Shown piece after piece: positions 61,101 through 64,000 of a stretch of DNA of 64,000 nt. Position numbers and translations under genes: made by a program. The DNA is from JAENVT01 sp963720775 (GTDB lineage: Bacteria > Actinomycetota > Acidimicrobiia > Acidimicrobiales > Ilumatobacteraceae): contig CAVRGR010000005.1 in assembly GCA_963720775.1 (NCBI GenBank), forward strand, positions 62,001 to 126,000, read 5' to 3'. Positions within the stretch are counted from its first letter, which is position 1. Each line of letters starts with the position of its first letter. The notes below the pieces were generated by a model, which saw nothing but the letters and a program-made list of their open reading frames with translations, was not told where the DNA came from and ran no database searches.

Positions 61101-62565
61101 GACCCATGGTCCGTTCACTGCAGCCGACGTCTCCTTTCGCCTGGCCACACCGCTCGAACGGATCGTCGGCGCGCTGGCCGCGCTGGAGGCGGATGGTCGC
61201 ATCGTCCACGGCGAGTTCCGGCCCGGTGGGGTAGGCCGCGAATACTGCGACTCCGAGGTGCTTCGGCAACTGCGGCGGCGCTCGCTGGCTACGTTGCGCC
61301 GCGAGGTCGAGCCCGTCGAGCCCGAGACCTACGCCCGTTTCATACAGGCATGGCACGGCATCCCGGGTGAGCGTCGCGGGCTCGATTCCCTGGTCGAGGT
61401 GCTGGGTCAGTTGCAAGGGGCGGCCCTTGTCGCGTCGACGTTGGAGACGGAGCTGCTCACAGCTCGCCTGCGTACGTACCGGGCCGCCGATCTCGACGAG
61501 TTGTGCACCACGGGCGACGTGGTCTGGGTAGGGGCAGGAGCCATCGGTCCGAGCGACGGACGCATCCGGCTCTACTTCACCGATCAGTTCGCGCTGCTCG
61601 ACGCCTCGCTCGACGTTGCCGAATCACCGGGCGGGGCTCTGCCCGACGCGATCCGGGCCCACCTCGCGTCTCACGGCGCCAGCTTCTGGAGCCAGCTGCG
61701 TGCCGCGGCGAGCGATACCACCGATGCCGAGTTGTTGGCCGCGCTGTGGGACCTGGTGTGGGCCGGTGAGGTCACCAACGATTCGCTGGCGCCACTTCGC
61801 GCTGTCTTGTCGGGCGGCCGGTCGTCTCGTTCGACGGCGGCTCCACGAGGCCGGCCGCGTCCGGGCCGTCTCACCCGCATCGGCCCACCTGCTGGTGCCG
61901 GGCGGTGGTCGCTCGTTGCGCCACTGCGTGTTCCCGTCCCTTCGCCCACGCAGGCCGCGCACGCCGCTGCGCTGCAGCTGCTCGAGCGTTACGGTGTCGT
62001 CACCCGCGAGGCCGTGCTCGCCGAAGGGGTGAAGGGTGGGTATTCGGCTACCTATGGCGTGCTCAAGGTGCTCGAGGAGCGCGGTCAGGTGCGCCGTGGC
62101 TACTTCGTCGCCGGTCTCGGCGCGGCTCAGTTCGCGCTTCCCGGCGCCGTCGATCGGTTGCGGTCGGCCCGCGGGGTTGCCGACCCCTTGCTCCACCCCG
62201 ACCTCGCACCCGCTCCCGTCGTGCTTGCCGCCACCGACCCGGCACAGCCCTACGGGGCAGCGCTCGACTGGCCCGAGTCTCCGGGTCGCCCGAGTCGCAC
62301 GGCCGGAGCCGTGGTCGTGTTGCGCAGCGGCGTGCCGCTGGCGTGGTTCGACCGGCGTTCGTCGCACCTCGTCACCTTCCAGGCTTCGGCCGACAGAGGC
62401 TGGGCAGAGGCGTTGGCCACCTTGGTGAAGGACGGCCGCCAGCGATCCATCGAGGTCCGCAAGGTCAATGGCGAACCGATCGATCGCAAAGGCTCGGAAG
62501 CGGTCGCGCTGCTCGCCGCCGGATTTGCCGACGGCTACCGAGGGTTCGTTCTGCGCGGCGTTTGA
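58183..62565 (+). CDS. lhr: Large ATP-dependent helicase Lhr
   Basis: This 1460-residue helicase has the full bacterial Lhr layout. RecA1 carries Walker A APTGSGKT (46-53), DEIH at 169-172 and SATQRP. RecA2 ends SPGAVSRGMQRVGRAGH. Next come the winged-helix and Lhr-core domains to about 850, and then the long bacterial C-terminal extension with winged-helix-like repeats. Lhr unwinds DNA or RNA-DNA hybrids during repair. Motifs are intact and the length is typical of actinobacterial Lhr. A 9-bp hairpin follows the stop. Confidence 0.95.
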   Translation: MADHPVLEVFSPAVRAWFAASFPSPTTAQVDGWPSILSGAHTLVCAPTGSGKTLTAFLASIDRLCTTEAADPKRRTRVLYISPLRALAFDVEKNLRAPMMGIGLAAERLGVPYHQPTVAMRTGDTSSRDRQALIRHPVDLLITTPESLYLMLTSSAADTLVNIDTVIIDEIHAMAATKRGAHLMLSLERLEAIAAHPPQRIGLSATQRPLEEVAHFLGGHRADGGRRPVTIIDAGMRKQMEVDVVVPAEEMGGIWESVYPAVLAQVLAHRSTIIFCNARRQAERLAANLNELAGEELVKAHHGSLAREQRVVIEDELKRGQLRGIVATSSLELGIDMGAVDLVIQVESPGAVSRGMQRVGRAGHSVGEPSRGTLYPKHRGDLLEAAVVAQRMVTGQIESTRFLRNPLDVLAQQIVAHVAVHPECTVESVAVLVRRCANFAELSDDLLHNVLDLLSGRYPSDDFNELRPRLVWDRTGGTLRAREGAKRLAVTSGGTIPDRGLFGVFLPDGTRVGELDEEMVYESRPGETFLLGASTWRIEEITFERVTVTPAPGEQGKMPFWHGDRPGRPLELGRALGAFQREMRGLGADTAIERLMGDYRLDRFAAGNVMSYLDEQAVATGVVPDDRTVVVERFRDEIGDWRVCILSPFGTPVHAPWAMAIERRLMEHFDMPIETMWSDDGIVLRLPEAADNVPLADLIIDPDDIDELVMGSLPQTSLFSARFRECAARALLLPRRRPDRRTPLWQQRQRAADLLAVAAKYPSFPILLETSRECLQDVFDLPALREVLGQLRSRAVRVVSVDTTKASPFAQSLLFNWIAAYMYEGDAPLAERRAAALSLDRDLLRDLLGAEELRELLDPGVLADVELELQCVADGRRARSADELHDVLRKVGDLTMAEIDVRCEEPSSAWVDDLVRSRRAIEVQLGGESRLVASEDAARYRDAFGCNLPLGLPQAFTEPVAHPLESLVARYARTHGPFTAADVSFRLATPLERIVGALAALEADGRIVHGEFRPGGVGREYCDSEVLRQLRRRSLATLRREVEPVEPETYARFIQAWHGIPGERRGLDSLVEVLGQLQGAALVASTLETELLTARLRTYRAADLDELCTTGDVVWVGAGAIGPSDGRIRLYFTDQFALLDASLDVAESPGGALPDAIRAHLASHGASFWSQLRAAASDTTDAELLAALWDLVWAGEVTNDSLAPLRAVLSGGRSSRSTAAPRGRPRPGRLTRIGPPAGAGRWSLVAPLRVPVPSPTQAAHAAALQLLERYGVVTREAVLAEGVKGGYSATYGVLKVLEERGQVRRGYFVAGLGAAQFALPGAVDRLRSARGVADPLLHPDLAPAPVVLAATDPAQPYGAALDWPESPGRPSRTAGAVVVLRSGVPLAWFDRRSSHLVTFQASADRGWAEALATLVKDGRQRSIEVRKVNGEPIDRKGSEAVALLAAGFADGYRGFVLRGV

Positions 62566-62586
62566 GCGGCGGAGATCCTTTTCGCG

Positions 62587-62612
62587 CGGTTGCACGTATG
62601 TCAGTGCAACCG
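62587..62612. promoter_or_regulatory. 9-bp perfect hairpin between lhr and the lipoprotein gene
   Basis: CGGTTGCAC (62587-62595) and GTGCAACCG (62604-62612) pair perfectly around an 8-nt loop, 21 nt after the lhr stop and 18 nt before the next ATG. It may terminate lhr or act as an operator for the lipoprotein gene. Confidence 0.5.
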
Positions 62613-62630
62613 AACGGAATGGGAGACCCG

Positions 62631-63068
62631 ATGAAGCCAAACCGAGTGATGATGTTGGCTGTGGCAGGCGCGATGAGCCTGGTGGCATGCAGCAGCGACT
62701 CGAAGTCAGCAGGAACGACCACGTCGTCGGCGGCCACGACGATCAAAGTCGTGTCGACGCCGACTCGCGGTGACGTCCTCGTCGACGGCGCGGGCAAGAC
62801 GCTGTATCTGTTCGAGAAGGACTCTGGGACGACCTCGGCGTGCACGGGCGGGTGTGCTGCGGTGTGGCCCATCTTGTCGGCGGGCACCGTGACGGCTTCC
62901 ACCGGCGTCGACGCCGGCAAGCTCGGCAGCGCTCACGGCCAGGTCACCTACAACGGTCACTTGCTCTACTACTTCTCCGGTGATGCTGCGCCGGGCGACA
63001 TGAAGGGTGTCGACATCGAGGAGTGGTACCCCGTGACGCCAGACGGTGGCTCGGCCGAGGCCAAGTGA
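62631..63068 (+). CDS. COG4315-type lipoprotein with Yx(FWY)xxD motif
   Basis: The 145-residue protein has a lipoprotein signal (MLAVAGAMSLVACSS) with the lipid Cys at about 20 and a short Thr/Ser linker. The conserved motif LYLFEKDSG, ACTGGCAAVWPIL and GHLLYYFSGDAAPGD match the secreted repeat family PF03640. Its function is poorly known; the family is extracytoplasmic. GGGAGA precedes the ATG. It is convergent with a TetR gene, with a shared hairpin terminator at the junction. Confidence 0.9.
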   Translation: MKPNRVMMLAVAGAMSLVACSSDSKSAGTTTSSAATTIKVVSTPTRGDVLVDGAGKTLYLFEKDSGTTSACTGGCAAVWPILSAGTVTASTGVDAGKLGSAHGQVTYNGHLLYYFSGDAAPGDMKGVDIEEWYPVTPDGGSAEAK

Positions 63069-63075
63069 TGATGGC

Positions 63076-63097
63076 CTGAGGCGACGCAGTCGCTCAG
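63076..63097. terminator. Bidirectional hairpin terminator
   Basis: CTGAG-G-CGAC pairs with GTCGCTCAG around a 3-nt loop, with one bulged G. It sits between the convergent lipoprotein and TetR genes and overlaps the TetR stop. Confidence 0.55.
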
Positions 63098-63675
63098 TCG
63101 TGCACGGCGCGCAAGCCCGCCCAAGCCAGCACAGCCACCTGCTGACCGAGTACGAGAGGGTCGAAGGTTTGACCCTGCTCGACGAGGCGTCGGCTCACGC
63201 CCTCTGCCAAACCGACCAAGCCGTGAGCGAGCGTGCGGCGATGATCGGCGCTGATGTTGGCTGCGATCAACGGAGCGATCGCATCGGCGGCGCCGGCTGT
63301 GATGCGACGGATGGCAAGTGTCGACTCCTCGTCACGACTGGCTCGTGATCCGAACAGCAACAAGAAGGCCGCGTGGTCGTCGGAGACCCACTGGAAGTAG
63401 GCCCTGAAACCCTGCTCGGTCTGCTGGCGACCGCTGGCGACTCCCGCCGTTGCCTTGGTGATCGCTGTCAGCAGGCGGTTGCCCACCTCGTCGAGGAGGG
63501 CCATGTACAGGTCCTGCTTGCTGTCGAAGTGTTGGTACAGCACCGGCTTGGTGACACCGGCAGCGTCGGCGACGTCGTTCATCGACGTGCCATGAAATCC
63601 GTTGATGGCGAAGACCTCGACGGCAACGTCGAGGATCTGTTCGCGGCGGGCCGGAGCGGGAAGGCGGATGCTCAT
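63094..63675 (-). CDS. TetR-family transcriptional regulator
   Basis: The 193-residue regulator has an N-terminal helix-turn-helix (about 10-55): REQILDVAVEVFAINGF, MNDVADAAGVTKPVLYQHF and SKQDLYMALL. A helical ligand-binding domain follows. The operator-like TTACCTCAGAGTAA lies directly upstream of its ATG, so it almost certainly represses itself. The resemblance to fatty-acid/acyl-CoA-type TetR proteins (KPVLYQHF, YFQWV) is general only. The same half-site pattern occurs before the GT4 operon. Confidence 0.9.
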   Translation of the reverse strand: MSIRLPAPARREQILDVAVEVFAINGFHGTSMNDVADAAGVTKPVLYQHFDSKQDLYMALLDEVGNRLLTAITKATAGVASGRQQTEQGFRAYFQWVSDDHAAFLLLFGSRASRDEESTLAIRRITAGAADAIAPLIAANISADHRRTLAHGLVGLAEGVSRRLVEQGQTFDPLVLGQQVAVLAWAGLRAVHD

Positions 63676-63678
63676 ACG

Positions 63679-63696
63679 TGTTACCTCAGAGTAACA
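63679..63696. promoter_or_regulatory. TetR operator overlapping the promoter of the TetR gene
   Basis: TGTTAC (63679-63684) and GTAACA (63691-63696) are a perfect 6-bp inverted repeat with 6 nt between them, 3 nt upstream of the start codon. The spacing and sequence fit a TetR dimer site and autoregulation. Confidence 0.7.
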
Positions 63697-63723
63697 ATTG
63701 TTCGTCTCGCAGGGAAATAGGGC

Positions 63724-63978
63724 TCACAAACCGCGCTCGCGGTCGTCGCGCTCGGCGGCCTTCACGGCGTAGCCGAGCACGATCGCCGGAGCGAGCAACG
63801 CCGAGCCGGCAATCATCGAACCGATCACGATTGCCGAGACCGCGCCGTTGAAGCTGACGGCGAAGCCGATCACGAAGGTGACGATGGCGATCCCGAAGCA
63901 CAAATACCCGATTCGATTGGCCAGGCGCGTCCAGCGGGCGACGGTCTGACGGCGAGCGCGTACAGGATCGATGCTCAC
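63724..63978 (-). CDS. Small two-helix membrane protein, 84 residues
   Basis: The protein has a basic N-terminus (SIDPVRARRQTVARW) and two hydrophobic helices (about 26-44 and 48-70), then a charged tail (KAAERDDRERGL). No family name is recognised, though small proteins of this type are common in actinobacteria. GTG at 63978 overlaps a possible stop of an upstream gene (GTGA), suggesting an operon. It is 48 nt upstream of the TetR gene on the same strand. Confidence 0.75.
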   Translation of the reverse strand: MSIDPVRARRQTVARWTRLANRIGYLCFGIAIVTFVIGFAVSFNGAVSAIVIGSMIAGSALLAPAIVLGYAVKAAERDDRERGL

Positions 63979-64000
63979 GAGCGTGCCACCAGAAGCGTCA
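63975..64000 (-). CDS. Possible C-terminal end of an upstream gene (partial)
   Basis: The last bases read as TLLVARS and a stop that overlaps the GTG of the small membrane protein by GTGA. This junction type is used throughout the window, so the end of a coupled upstream gene is likely. Too little is visible to say more. Confidence 0.3.

Noticed and set aside
1..64000. tRNA, rRNA, CRISPR arrays, insertion sequences or prophage genes
   Set aside because: None could be recognised by eye; no repeated spacer pattern, transposase or integrase frame was seen.

Overview
The window is high-GC, gene-dense bacterial DNA. No gene-free stretch exceeds about 255 bases, and no tRNA, rRNA, CRISPR array or insertion sequence was seen. 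Two WhiB-family regulators, a class E sortase, a DtxR-type regulator, a HelD/HelR-type RNA polymerase ATPase, a SenX3/RegX3-like pair with a Pho box, and a DUF2342-type protein point to Actinomycetota. The overall style suggests an Acidimicrobiia-like (Ilumatobacter-type) organism; that placement is inference.

Bases 555-23123 form an accessory C1 island. On the minus strand are a dimethylglycine-dehydrogenase-like flavoprotein with an MttB-family methyltransferase, a nitrilase-fold protein lacking the catalytic Cys, and a six-gene operon. That operon encodes a corrinoid protein, a DUF1638 fusion, a methyl-H4folate:corrinoid methyltransferase, a RACo-like corrinoid activator, a second MttB-family methyltransferase and a MetF-like reductase. 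On the plus strand are an Fe-alcohol dehydrogenase, an enolase-superfamily enzyme and a vapBC module. Divergent from the corrinoid operon is a second operon: membrane desaturase, PhnD-like protein, TetR regulator and a three-gene NAD-type formate dehydrogenase. The formate dehydrogenase catalytic subunit is a selenoprotein: an in-frame TGA (18839-18841) sits at the active-site position and a bacterial SECIS-like hairpin with a GGUCU loop follows it. Its N-terminal Fe-S module is carried on a separate downstream gene. Together these genes can be read as demethylation of an N-methylated compound (a betaine is the best guess) through corrinoid and folate, with formate oxidised to CO2.

Bases 23124-30399 hold regulation and phosphate genes: a frameshifted whiB, tatA, an intact whiB, ppk, then pstB-phoU-histidine kinase-regX3-like regulator behind a Pho box, with no pstS, pstC or pstA. 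Bases 30400-38262 hold an MFS transporter, a DUF2342 protein, an epimerase, a PDZ protein with a dead protease domain, moaE, a lone mreB and an RNB exonuclease.

Bases 38263-50763 hold a PQQ-type sugar dehydrogenase, tesB, a membrane glycosyltransferase-like protein, methyltransferases, an ALDH7-type dehydrogenase, a glycan/lipid-like cluster (epimerase, GT4, methyltransferase, toroid protein), dtd and an lnt homologue with Ser in place of the catalytic Cys. Bases 50764-64000 hold a class E sortase, hemE-hemH-hemY, a DtxR-like regulator with altered metal ligands, a HelD/HelR ATPase, an Lhr helicase, a small lipoprotein and a TetR regulator with a clear operator. Many convergent genes overlap, and most operon junctions are ATGA/GTGA overlaps.
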